The notes under the pieces are model-generated. The model searched no databases, was not told where the DNA came from, and saw only the letters and a list, made by a program, of their open reading frames with translations. 48,978 bases of DNA from Aquipseudomonas alcaligenes MRY13-0052 (GTDB lineage: Bacteria > Pseudomonadota > Gammaproteobacteria > Pseudomonadales > Pseudomonadaceae), in assembly GCA_000474255.1 (NCBI GenBank), contig BATO01000046.1, positions 1-48,978 on the forward strand, given 5' to 3'. Of the stretch, positions 18,814-30,907 are shown one piece after another. The first letter of the stretch is position 1. Every line of letters starts with the position of its first letter. Made by a program: the position numbers and the translations under genes.

Positions 18814-19056
18814 CTAGAGCGCCACGCCGTCGCTGTAGATCACGCTGCCTTCCACGGTGATGTCGCGGATCTCGCGCAGCATGTTGTCGGCGGCGGTCTC
18901 CGCCTCGTTCTCGCACACACAGCCCGGCGTCAGCACCCAGAGCACGCGCACGCCAGCGCCTTCGCGCTTGGGCTGGTACTCGATGAGGCCGACGTAGTTC
19001 TGCCCTTCCCTCATGGCATCGGTCCATGCGGTGCAGTGTTTGAAGTCTCTGAACAT
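18814..19056 (-). CDS. Uncharacterised small protein upstream of ku
   Basis: An 80-aa soluble protein I cannot assign. The open frame reaches back to a GTG at 19086, but AAGGAG precedes the ATG at 19056 with good spacing, so the shorter form is chosen. It has three Cys (one early, two in GCVCENE), a central beta pattern (GVRVLWVLTPG) and an acidic helix. It sits between the MgtC-like gene and ku with short gaps, so it is probably co-transcribed with the end-joining genes. Confidence 0.7.
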   Translation of the reverse strand: MFRDFKHCTAWTDAMREGQNYVGLIEYQPKREGAGVRVLWVLTPGCVCENEAETAADNMLREIRDITVEGSVIYSDGVAL

Positions 19057-19124
19057 GGCGAAAAGCTCCTTGTTGCTGACTGCCACACAAGGTTCTGAGT
19101 GGCGTCGGCGGAAAAGAGTTTCGC

Positions 19125-19616
19125 CTATCGCTTGTCCAACTTTTCCAGGCGGGCCACCAGGTGCGGCACCAGGTTGAGGATCACCAGCGCCACCAGGGTC
19201 GCCAACACCGCCGTGGCTTCGCGGCCGAGGCCGACGGTGACGCCGATGGCGGTGGTCAGCCAGAGGCCGGCGGCAGTGGTCAGGCCCTTCACCTCGGCCA
19301 CGCTGTCGCGCTTGAGGATGGTGCCGGCGCAGAGAAAGCCGATGCCCGCGACTATGCCCTGGATCACCCGGCTCATCGCATCGTGTTCGGCGCCGGCCAT
19401 TTGCGGCACCAGGACGAAGAGCGCGGCGCCCAGGGCCACCAGCATGTGGGTGCGGATGCCGGCCGCCTTGCCGTGCTGCTCGCGCTCGAAGCCGAGCAGG
19501 CCGCCGAGCAACGCGGCCAGCAGCACGCGCAAGGTCACCCGGGTCGCCTGGGTGGGGTCATCGAGGTCGGAGAACTCGCTGGCGAGGGTCGCCAGGACCT
19601 GGTCCCACCAGGTCAC
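19125..19616 (-). CDS. MgtC/SapB-family membrane protein
   Basis: A 163-aa inner-membrane protein with four to five hydrophobic helices. The MgtC/SapB signature is visible: LLGGLLGFEREQHGKAAGIRTHMLVALGAALF in two parts, and IVAGIGFLCAGTILK. It has only the membrane domain, so it is the short SapB-type form without the C-terminal ACT-like domain of virulence MgtC. The start is taken as GTG at 19616, which overlaps the stop of the preceding 50-aa gene (GTGA). Family members affect Mg limitation or ATP-synthase regulation; the role here is open. Confidence 0.85.
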   Translation of the reverse strand: MTWWDQVLATLASEFSDLDDPTQATRVTLRVLLAALLGGLLGFEREQHGKAAGIRTHMLVALGAALFVLVPQMAGAEHDAMSRVIQGIVAGIGFLCAGTILKRDSVAEVKGLTTAAGLWLTTAIGVTVGLGREATAVLATLVALVILNLVPHLVARLEKLDKR

Positions 19617-19765
19617 GATCCACCGCGCTCCAGGGCGCCCGTCAGGGGCAGGTAGCGATAGGCACCGCAGCGGGCGCACACCTGGCAGAGCAGGTCTTCC
19701 TTGCCGATGTGCACCGAGGTGCTGGGCGACCAGGAACAACCACCGATCAGACAGAAGAGCGTCAT
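19613..19765 (-). CDS. Cys-rich 50-aa protein overlapping the MgtC-like gene
   Basis: The ATG at 19765 has GGAGG at ideal spacing and opens a 50-codon frame whose TGA overlaps the GTG of the next gene by translational coupling. The peptide has five Cys, including CxxC (CARC) plus an earlier GGC and a Cys three residues before CARC, and ends in a basic/Gly tail. The pattern suggests a small zinc-binding or redox protein; it resembles the Cys-rich small proteins annotated in Pseudomonas (PSPA7_2676 type) from memory. It heads the run leading to ku and ligD. Confidence 0.7.
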   Translation of the reverse strand: MTLFCLIGGCSWSPSTSVHIGKEDLLCQVCARCGAYRYLPLTGALERGGS

Positions 19766-19951
19766 GTCACCTCCACCGGCGGGGTGCCGTATGAATACCG
19801 GACTCATGTTTTTCGACTGTGGCACTTCGCCAAAGGTTTGCTGTTTTTTGCCGCCAGGCCACGGGCAAAGCCGCTCGGAGCGATTCATGAACCCTTTGCG
19901 CCGTGCCCCGGGTCTAGATGGCAAGCCCCGCAACACTGCCAAGGAATTTCC

Positions 19952-20581
19952 ATGAAGAACCTCGAATCACCCGCCTACAAGCTGGCCCTGTTCGGCGCCC
20001 TCGGCAGCCTGGGCAGTGCCGTGCTGGTGGAGGCCCTGAGCCGGCAATGGGAAGCCACCGCACTGCTCGACGACCTCAACGCCGTCCCCTCGCGCCCCGG
20101 CATCCGCACCAAGCCCGGCGACCCCTTCGATGCCCTGGCCGTAAGCCATGCGGTGGCAGGCATGGACGCCGTGCTGTGCAACCTGTGCAGCCAGCCGCTG
20201 CTGGCCAGCGCCCGGCAACCAGCGGTGAGGTTCGAGGTGGAATTCCGCAGCATCACCGCCCTGCTCGACGGCCTGGCACTGGCCAAGGTCAAGCGCCTGC
20301 TGGTGATCGGTGACTTCCGTTGGCTGGATGAAACCGCCGGCTACCCGGACGGGCCCGGTGCGCAGTTGCAACAGCGCCTGCTGGACAGCCCCCTGGGCTG
20401 GACCCTGGTGGACGCACCGAGCGTGGGTGGCGAGGACCTGTTCGGCCTGGACGACTTCCTCGCCCCCACCCACAGCAACGAGCCCGATGCCGTGACCGCC
20501 CTGCGCCGCTTCGCCGCTGCCGTGCTCGACGAATGCCAGCTGGCGGCCCACCGGCACCAGCGGGTGCGCATCCAGGGCTGA
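19952..20581 (+). CDS. NAD(P)-binding Rossmann protein (atypical SDR/NmrA-like)
   Basis: A 209-aa protein with an N-terminal dinucleotide-binding motif (LALFGALGSLGSAVLVEAL, the GxxGxxG pattern) and the beta-alpha alternation of atypical SDRs. The classical YxxxK is not evident, so it may be a sensor rather than a dehydrogenase. The ATG at 19952 is preceded by AAGGA; a longer frame upstream has no ribosome site. It is divergent from the Cys-rich gene and convergent with katE. Similar proteins occur beside katE in the P. aeruginosa stress locus. Confidence 0.75.
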   Translation: MKNLESPAYKLALFGALGSLGSAVLVEALSRQWEATALLDDLNAVPSRPGIRTKPGDPFDALAVSHAVAGMDAVLCNLCSQPLLASARQPAVRFEVEFRSITALLDGLALAKVKRLLVIGDFRWLDETAGYPDGPGAQLQQRLLDSPLGWTLVDAPSVGGEDLFGLDDFLAPTHSNEPDAVTALRRFAAAVLDECQLAAHRHQRVRIQG

Positions 20582-20592
20582 TCGGCCAGGCG

Positions 20593-20612
20593 GGGCGCCC
20601 TCCCTGGCGCCC
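20593..20612. terminator. Hairpin between convergent genes
   Basis: GGGCGCC/GGCGCCC stem in the 39-bp gap between two converging genes. It would fold on either strand; no T-run on either side. Confidence 0.4.
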
Positions 20613-20620
20613 GGCATGGC

Positions 20621-22756
<2,136 letters not shown>

Positions 22757-22901
22757 CGGGCTTTCTCCTGGCTTGGAATCGACGCCCAGGCAGGCGCCGG
22801 GCCTGACGACGCATTGCGCGTGCGCAGGTAATCACGGGTGTGGCAGGTAATGCAGCAAGGGTGGGGAGCGACGGCCGCATGCCGCCGCCCCCCGTTAGGC
22901 G

Positions 22902-23075
22902 TCAGTCACTGTTATTGCTGTGGCTGCGCTGTCCTCCCTTGCGGCCGGCTGCGGATGCGCGTGCCGGGTCGTTCCTGAAATTGCCACCACTCACATGTCC
23001 GCCCTTCTTACCGGCTTCGGATGCGCGTTGTGGGTCTTCTGCGAAGTTGCCTTTGCCGCCTCGATGTTGAGCCAT
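22902..23075 (-). CDS. KGG-repeat general-stress protein (Con-10/GsiB-like)
   Basis: A 57-aa hydrophilic protein built of two copies of a roughly 20-residue unit: GNFAEDPQRASEAGKKGG, then GNFRNDPARASAAGRKGG. This is the KGG motif of Con-10/GsiB stress proteins, which are disordered and linked to desiccation and stationary-phase tolerance. The start is ATG at 23075; a longer frame upstream adds an unrelated Pro-rich piece. It lies upstream of katE on the same strand with a 145-bp gap, matching the gene pair in the P. aeruginosa katE locus. Confidence 0.85.
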   Translation of the reverse strand: MAQHRGGKGNFAEDPQRASEAGKKGGHVSGGNFRNDPARASAAGRKGGQRSHSNNSD

Positions 23076-23456
23076 TGCACAGGTCCTCTCTGGTCGTTGA
23101 TCTGACGTTGGTGGAGCAGGCGCCAAACCGGCGCCTAGAAGGTCTGAGGGCAGCATTGCGGAGAGGTTCTAACTATTTGCGCCCCGTTCGGCGCGGGCTG
23201 CGGGGCTGTCGATTGAGTGCGGCTATGAGCCTGACTAGGGTGTCGATAGCGAGCGCCAATCAGAGAGATGGTCGTCAATTAACTGCCGGGACATATTTCG
23301 CGGGCGCAGGCTGATGTAATCACGGGCAATTCCCGGCCCATGCCGTACCTGGGCCGTTGGCCAGTATTTACGCGTGTCGGCAGGGGTTTAAGGTGAAAAC
23401 AGACAAGACACCGGAGCGGAGTTGCCGCCCCTATCCTGCGACCGGAGGTAGTCACC
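23076..23456. promoter_or_regulatory. Divergent regulatory gap
   Basis: A 381-bp gap between the KGG gene (minus) and the 85-aa gene (plus), with no open frame I would call. CTATCCT at 23431-23437, preceded by a C-run, resembles the RpoS -10 element (CTATACT). It would start transcription at about 23444, just before the GTG at 23457. The motif is short and the call is tentative. Confidence 0.4.
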
Positions 23457-23714
23457 GTGCCCAGCAGCCAACCCCGTGCCCGCGATATCGAGATTCACTT
23501 CAACCAGCGCCTGCAGCCAAGTACCCACGGCCACTGCGTGATGGAGGCGGATGGCACCCTGACCATTCACCTGCACGATGGCGAACGGCAGCTGACGGTG
23601 GTGGGCATTACCCGTGCAACCTATGGCAATCAGGAGGCTCTATTCGAATTGGGGCCCGCGCTGCTGGAAGAGTGGTCGGCCCTGCGCTCACAATCCGATG
23701 GAGCCTTGCCATGA
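23457..23714 (+). CDS. Small DUF1652-like protein
   Basis: An 85-aa soluble protein. The start is GTG at 23457 with GGAGG 8 nt upstream. A central beta-rich part (MEADGTLTIHLHDGERQLTVVGI) followed by a helix with LFELGPALLEEW resembles DUF1652 proteins of Pseudomonas, but I cannot verify the family. Its stop overlaps the ATG of the next gene (ATGA), so the two are translated together. Confidence 0.65.
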   Translation: MPSSQPRARDIEIHFNQRLQPSTHGHCVMEADGTLTIHLHDGERQLTVVGITRATYGNQEALFELGPALLEEWSALRSQSDGALP

Positions 23715-24145
23715 ATCCAGCCGCACCCGAGCCGACCTCGCTCCCCTCGCCCAGCAAGACCCATGAGTTTCTCCGCGACGTCGAAACGGCCCTCGCCAGC
23801 CAGGCCCTGCCGCTGTTCGAGGAAGCGGCGCGTCATGCCCGCCGTGGCGGCATCGAGGTGACGGTGGAGATGGACAGCAGCGACCCGCTGCACCCGCAGC
23901 TGCGCCTGGCCGCCAGCAACCCGGGGACGCGCACCAGCCACTACCGGATCATCGCCGACGCGGCCAACCTGGGCCTGGTGCATGAAGAGTTCTACGCCTT
24001 CAACGACGAGATCCGCACCCTGCCGGCGCAGTTGGCTTCGATCAACGAAACGGTGATCGACACCCGCCTCGCCGCCTTCTTCCTCAAGGCATTCGCACTG
24101 CCCCTGGATTACGTCACCGAACGCCGCCAGGCGGGGTTCTGGTAG
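23711..24145 (+). CDS. Uncharacterised 144-aa protein
   Basis: A soluble protein of 144 aa starting at the ATG that overlaps the stop of the preceding gene. After a Pro/Ser-rich start comes an amphipathic helix (FLRDVETALASQALPLFEEAARHARRGG), a beta region (IEVTVEMD to LRLAA, then SHYRIIADA), and a C-terminal helix. No catalytic or metal motif is visible and I do not recognise the family. Confidence 0.68.
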   Translation: MNPAAPEPTSLPSPSKTHEFLRDVETALASQALPLFEEAARHARRGGIEVTVEMDSSDPLHPQLRLAASNPGTRTSHYRIIADAANLGLVHEEFYAFNDEIRTLPAQLASINETVIDTRLAAFFLKAFALPLDYVTERRQAGFW

Positions 24146-24531
24146 GGCCGTCGCGGATGCTCCGCGTGGTGGACGGGTGAAGCGTCGTCCACCCTACCGC
24201 TGCACCTCACCCATGAGCTCGCTCTCACACACGGGTGTGGGGTGGAGGTCGCTTTTCACCTCCACCAGGCGGTGTCGCAGGTGAGCACGATGGTTGAGCG
24301 ACAGGTAGGTCGGGTGAAACCCGGCACGCGGTGCCCCTCGATCGCGAATGAATTGGCTCCTACACAGAGCGGCGGCGCTGCGCGTCGCTTGGCGACTGAA
24401 GTCGCCCCTACACAGGGGAGCTCGCCGGAAGCACCGTGTGGAGGTGCGCACGGCACACCCTACGACACGCGTTCATCCTGCAGTCGTAGGTCGGGGGCAA
24501 CCCGACGGGCTGCCCCTCCCCTCTCCTCCGA
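24146..24531. repeat. Repeat-rich gap after the 144-aa gene
   Basis: No gene in 386 bp. It holds a mosaic of short palindromes: GTAGGTCGGGTGAAACCCGG (24305-24324) and its relative at 24486-24506; ATCGCGAATGAATTGGCTCC from 24341, the inverse of the unit at 14025 and 14283; and GACTGAAGTCGCCCCTACAC at 24397-24416. These are REP-type elements in a convergent gap. Confidence 0.7.
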
Positions 24532-27000
<2,469 letters not shown>

Positions 27001-27032
27001 GTCCTGCTCCTTGGCTGATGAGGCGCGAGCCC

Positions 27033-27428
27033 TCAGTTGAACAGTGCGTCGTTGTGCGCCAGGCGCAGGTGACGCGCGGTGTCGCCCGTGGCAGGCGGCC
27101 GGGCCGTGGAGCGCAGCGTCTCCAGGCTGATGCCACCCATGCGCTGCTGCAGGAAGGCCTTGGTCGCCTCCCAGGCGTCGTCATCACGGATGGGGTCGAG
27201 CAGGTCGTGGCCGGCCAGGGTGAGGCCCTTGGCGATCATCACCGGGTCACCGTTCCAGGGGTGATGCGCGGTGCACTCGGCGAGGCCCGCCTGGCACATC
27301 AGGTGGAGGTGGTGGCTGACCGACTCCAGTGTGTGCCCGGCGTAGGGCTGGGGGTGGAAGTGCTGGCCGGTTCCGAGTGATTCGATCTCCAGCAGCAAGG
27401 CCCTGATCAGGTCCCAGTCTCTTTTCAT
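27033..27428 (-). CDS. DUF2513-family protein
   Basis: A 131-aa protein starting MKRDWDLIRALLLEIESL, the hallmark of DUF2513. The family is predicted to adopt a winged-helix-like fold (HHLHLMCQAGLAE with LTLAGHDLLDPIRDD) and is often phage- or island-borne, function unknown. It lies 32 nt upstream of glgP on the same strand and may share its transcript; a small DNA-binding regulator of glgP is possible but only an inference. Confidence 0.85.
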   Translation of the reverse strand: MKRDWDLIRALLLEIESLGTGQHFHPQPYAGHTLESVSHHLHLMCQAGLAECTAHHPWNGDPVMIAKGLTLAGHDLLDPIRDDDAWEATKAFLQQRMGGISLETLRSTARPPATGDTARHLRLAHNDALFN

Positions 27429-27757
27429 GTCGCGGTGTCCTTATGCCCTATCGGTGCGCGATTGCATGCGTGCGAGGAGGTGCAGCCCGGCACAGTTCGG
27501 CCGGAGCTGCGCAACGTCGTGCGGTGGCGCACCGGAGCCGGTGCGGAGCGCGCTTCCATCCCCTAGGAGGTGAGTCCGCCGGGGGGCGGCGAGAGTTCAA
27601 CCTAATCGTGCATTTCGCACGTTGCACCGCGACCGCCGGTCATGGCCCGCCGGCAAAAACCTGAACTCTGCTCGCACGGGCCATTCAGAAAACCTGAGGG
27701 CCCCCGGAGCGGCACAGGCCGCACGGGGCGAGTCGAACGCGACGCACGGAGGTTCAT
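27429..27757. promoter_or_regulatory. Divergent gap between DUF2513-glgP and the 27758 operon
   Basis: A 329-bp gap with no credible gene. It must carry promoters in both directions. CGTGCATTTCGCACG at 27606-27620 is a small hairpin or operator-like palindrome (GTGC/GCAC). No convincing -35/-10 pair could be picked by eye. Confidence 0.4.
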
Positions 27758-28135
27758 ATGCCACGCGGAAGCAAAGACAAGTACACCGAAGCCCAGAAGC
27801 GCAAGGCCGCCCATATCGAGGAAGGCTACGAGCGTCAGGGCGTATCCCAGAGCGAAGCCGAAGCCCGCGCCTGGGCTACGGTCAACAAGCAATCCGGCGG
27901 TGGCGAAAAGGCCGGCGGCTCGGGCCGCAGCACCTCGCAGGCGAGCAAGGCGGCGGCGCGTCGTTCCTCGGCCCGTCGTGCCGTGGCGACCAAGCATGGC
28001 GCCCCACGCCCCGGCACCCGCCTGGAGGACACCAGCAAGGCCGACCTGATGATCCGCGCCCGGGCGCTGAAGATTCCCGGCCGTTCGCGGATGCGCAAGA
28101 GCGAGCTGGTCAAGGTCCTGAAGAAAGCCGCCTGA
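27758..28135 (+). CDS. Basic protein with C-terminal Rho-N/SAP-like motif
   Basis: A 125-aa, very basic protein. Residues 1-45 (MPRGSKDKYTEAQKRKAAHI and EAEARAWATVNKQSGGG) match the short stress/plasmid-stabilisation-type domain common in proteobacteria. A Gly/Ser/Ala/Arg linker follows, and residues 90-125 (TSKADLMIRARALKIPGRSRMRKSELVKVLK) form a helix-extended-helix of the Rho N-terminal or SAP type that binds nucleic acid. GGAGG lies 6 nt before the ATG. First gene of a six-gene plus-strand run. A nucleic-acid-binding stress role is inferred. Confidence 0.78.
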   Translation: MPRGSKDKYTEAQKRKAAHIEEGYERQGVSQSEAEARAWATVNKQSGGGEKAGGSGRSTSQASKAAARRSSARRAVATKHGAPRPGTRLEDTSKADLMIRARALKIPGRSRMRKSELVKVLKKAA

Positions 28136-28164
28136 CCGCCACCCTGATCACGCACGACGATCAC

Positions 28165-28189
28165 GCGCGGCCGGCCTTCCCGGCCGCGC
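28165..28189 (+). other. Intercistronic hairpin
   Basis: A perfect 10-bp stem (GCGCGGCCGG/CCGGCCGCGC) with a 5-nt loop lies between the first and second genes of the run, ending 7 nt before the next ribosome site. It may uncouple expression of the two genes or protect the upstream message. Confidence 0.5.
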
Positions 28190-28206
28190 CCACCAAGGAG
28201 AACCCC

Positions 28207-28467
28207 ATGGCCGAACCGTCCAACATGGAACGCCTGGTCGCCATCGGCGGCGGCATCCTGCTGATCCGCAAGGGCGTCGCCACCCGTGGCCTGCTCGGGC
28301 TGGCTGACATCATCGTCGGCGCCGCCGTCATCTACCGCGGCATCAGCCGTACCCGCCCCCGCGCCAGCGTGCATCAGCTGCACCCGCTGCCAGTGGTGGA
28401 GCGGGTGCCGCCGGGCAAGCAACTGGTCAACCCGGCCAGCCTGGTGAAAACGCCCTTCCAGCAGTAG
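28207..28467 (+). CDS. Small membrane protein (DUF2892-like)
   Basis: An 86-aa protein with two closely spaced hydrophobic segments (VAIGGGILLIRKG, LLGLADIIVGAAVIYRGI) forming a hairpin in the inner membrane, then a polar tail of about 35 residues. The pattern is like DUF2892/YgaP-type membrane domains, though weaker. AAGGAG precedes the ATG. Second gene of the stress-linked run; function unknown. Confidence 0.7.
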   Translation: MAEPSNMERLVAIGGGILLIRKGVATRGLLGLADIIVGAAVIYRGISRTRPRASVHQLHPLPVVERVPPGKQLVNPASLVKTPFQQ

Positions 28468-28506
28468 CCGCACACGGCGCGCCAAGGGTGCGCGAGGAGA
28501 ACCGTC

Positions 28507-28932
28507 ATGACCCTGAGGATGCCCCTGCTGCTGGCCGCCTGCCTGGCCTCGCCCCTGGCGCTGGCCGATGCCTGCCAGGTGGAGACCCACCCGGTGAGCC
28601 GCCAGGTACCCGGCGTCGAAACCGAAACCTGCTACGAGTACTCCGGCATGCCAGCCGGCGCTGTCGACTGGTCCTGCAGCAACGAAAGCAAGGACATGCT
28701 GCAGAGCGACAAGCGCAAGGTAGCCAATTGCAAGAGCGGCTGGTTCGGCCGCTGTACGGGCGCCCTCACCCAGGAGGCGCTGGCCAACCCGCAGTCCAGC
28801 GGCGAAGAAGGCAGCGACCCGGCCAACATCCCCGCCGACGCCAAGGTGGTCACCTACCACTACACGGCCAAGGACCCGGCGCAGGCGAAGATCGATTGCG
28901 AAAGCGGCGGCGGCACCTGGCAGGCCCCCTAA
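28507..28932 (+). CDS. Secreted Cys-rich protein of unknown function
   Basis: A 141-aa precursor with a Sec signal (MTLRMPLLLAACLASPLALA, cut before DACQ), so periplasmic. The mature part has six Cys (in DACQ, ETCY, SCSN, NCKS, RCTG and DCES), enough for three disulfides. I do not recognise a family. The reading frame and AGGAG site are clear. Third gene of the run. Confidence 0.72.
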   Translation: MTLRMPLLLAACLASPLALADACQVETHPVSRQVPGVETETCYEYSGMPAGAVDWSCSNESKDMLQSDKRKVANCKSGWFGRCTGALTQEALANPQSSGEEGSDPANIPADAKVVTYHYTAKDPAQAKIDCESGGGTWQAP

Positions 28933-28959
28933 TCACCCGTCGCCACGAGGAGCAGCCCC

Positions 28960-30072
28960 ATGCCTGAATCCCCACCACTGCGCGAAGGCGTCGCCCTGCT
29001 CGATGTCCGCCATGACGCGCCCGAGCATGAACGCCGCGTGCACCACTGGCTCGGCGAACATATCGCCGCCCTGCTCGACACGCCCTTCCTGGCAGATCGA
29101 CAGGACAGCGCTACGCGGGCGCGCTACTTCATCCCCAACGACACCCTGATCGGCCGTGGCCAGGCCCGCGAACTGGGCATCCGTTCGGATGCCGACTTCT
29201 TCGGCGGCATGGTCGCCGAGCCTTTCATGGCCACCAAGGCCATCACCCATCCCCTGCCCGGCCCTTCCGCCCATGCGCCGCCGGGCTGGTCGGAAGGCTT
29301 CTTCCACCTGGCCGGGCGCGCGGTGCTCAGCGGCTACAGCGCCTTCAACATCGACGACGCCATGCAGGCCGGCATCCGCCTGCTGCTGTCCGGGCCAGTG
29401 CGGGTCAAGCCGGTGCGCGCCACCGCCGGGCGCGGCCAGTGCCGGGTGACCGACGAGAACCAGCTGCGCGAAGCCGTCGCCGCCCAGGACCTCGACGAGA
29501 TCGCCACCTGGGGCCTGGTGCTGGAAGAGCACCTGGACGACGTCCTCACCTACAGCGTCGGCCAGGTGCAGGTGGCCGGCATCACCGCCAGCTACTTCGG
29601 CACCCAGGGGCTGACCGAGGACAATGGCGGTGTCTCCGTCTACGGCGGCTCGGAACTGCTGGTGGCACGCGGTGGCTGGAAGGATCTGCTGGACCTGGCC
29701 GGTGACGAGCCGGTGTACCTGGCCATCGAACAGGCCCGGGCCTATGAGCAGGCGGCGCAGGCATGCTTCCCGGGCTTTCTCGCCTCGCGGCGCAATTACG
29801 ACATCGCCCAAGGCATCAATGCCCGGGGCCATTTGCGCTCGGGGGTGCTGGAGCAATCCTGGCGCATTGGCGGGGCCAGCGCGGCGGAAATACTGGCGAT
29901 CGAAGCCTTCGCCACCGACCCGCAGCTGACGTGCATCCGCGCGGCGACCGTCGAGCGCTACGGCGCGGGGTTCGAGATACCGGGCGGGGCCGCCCTGCTC
30001 TACCAGGGCGACGATGCCGAAGTCGGCCCCATCAGCAAATTCGCGAGGGTGGAACCTTATGGCGTCGCGTAG
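28960..30072 (+). CDS. DUF3182-family protein with ATP-grasp features
   Basis: A 370-aa cytoplasmic protein of DUF3182. Visible: VRVKPVRATAGRGQCRV (a Lys plus Gly-rich loop as in ATP-grasp enzymes), GLVLEEHLDD (the acidic hinge/metal segment), and EPVYLAIEQ near 250. ATP-grasp enzymes join a carboxylate to an amine or thiol using ATP, so a ligase role is plausible but not shown. Its stop lies 13 nt inside the next gene, an alpha/beta hydrolase, so the two products are likely made together and may act on the same compound. Confidence 0.8.
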   Translation: MPESPPLREGVALLDVRHDAPEHERRVHHWLGEHIAALLDTPFLADRQDSATRARYFIPNDTLIGRGQARELGIRSDADFFGGMVAEPFMATKAITHPLPGPSAHAPPGWSEGFFHLAGRAVLSGYSAFNIDDAMQAGIRLLLSGPVRVKPVRATAGRGQCRVTDENQLREAVAAQDLDEIATWGLVLEEHLDDVLTYSVGQVQVAGITASYFGTQGLTEDNGGVSVYGGSELLVARGGWKDLLDLAGDEPVYLAIEQARAYEQAAQACFPGFLASRRNYDIAQGINARGHLRSGVLEQSWRIGGASAAEILAIEAFATDPQLTCIRAATVERYGAGFEIPGGAALLYQGDDAEVGPISKFARVEPYGVA

Positions 30073-30829
30073 CGAAAGCGTGGATATCCAGGTCGCCAAC
30101 GAACAGATCGCCGGGACCTTCCTCACCCCCGCCGCCAAGGTGCCGGGCATCCTCTTCGTCCACGGTTGGGGCGGCAGCCAGCAGCGCGACCTGGCACGGG
30201 CCAAGGGCATCGCCGGGCTCGGCTGCGTGTGCCTGACCTTCGACCTGCGCGGCCACGAGAAGACCGAGGTGCAGAAACAGACGGTGACCCGCGCCGACAA
30301 CCTCGACGACCTGATCGCCGCCTACGACCTGCTGGCCAGCCATCCCGCCACCGACACCTCGGCCATCGCGGTGATCGGCAGCAGCTACGGCGGCTACCTG
30401 GCGACCATTCTCAGCACCCTGCGCCCGGTGCGCTGGCTGGCCCTGCGGGTACCCGCGCTGTACTGGGATGATGAGTGGGACACACCCAAGCACGCCCTAG
30501 ACCGCCAACGCCTGGCGAGCTACCGGCTGACCGCCGTGCGCCCGAGCGAGAACCGCGCCCTGGCGGCCTGCGCCGCCTTCGAGGGCGATGTGCTGATCGT
30601 CGAATCCGAACACGATGACTTCGTGCCGCACCCGACCATCATGAGTTACCGCGCCGCCTTCGAGCGCGCCCACTCGCTGACCCACCGCATCCTCGACGGT
30701 GCCGACCACGCGCTGAGCGGTGACCGCAGCCAGAAGGCCTACACCGGCCTGCTGACCGACTGGATCAGCGAGATGGTGATCGGCGAGCGGGTGGGCGACT
30801 TTCCCCACCATTCGGCCTTCTACTCCTGA
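30059..30829 (+). CDS. Alpha/beta hydrolase, dienelactone-hydrolase-like
   Basis: A 256-aa cytoplasmic hydrolase. Nucleophile elbow GSSYGG (Ser about 109), oxyanion region FVHGWGGSQ near residue 33, and a plausible acid and base in ESEHDDFVPH and GADHALSG. The ATG at 30059 overlaps the end of the DUF3182 gene by 14 nt. Substrate unknown; esterase or peptidase activity on the product of the neighbouring ligase-like gene is an inference. Confidence 0.82.
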   Translation: MASRSESVDIQVANEQIAGTFLTPAAKVPGILFVHGWGGSQQRDLARAKGIAGLGCVCLTFDLRGHEKTEVQKQTVTRADNLDDLIAAYDLLASHPATDTSAIAVIGSSYGGYLATILSTLRPVRWLALRVPALYWDDEWDTPKHALDRQRLASYRLTAVRPSENRALAACAAFEGDVLIVESEHDDFVPHPTIMSYRAAFERAHSLTHRILDGADHALSGDRSQKAYTGLLTDWISEMVIGERVGDFPHHSAFYS

Positions 30830-30907
30830 GCCCCCGGTCGCCCGGCCTGAACCTTTACGGGCGCGGGCGCTTCTACCCAACAGGCCCAGCCATGCAAGGA
30901 GAACGAC

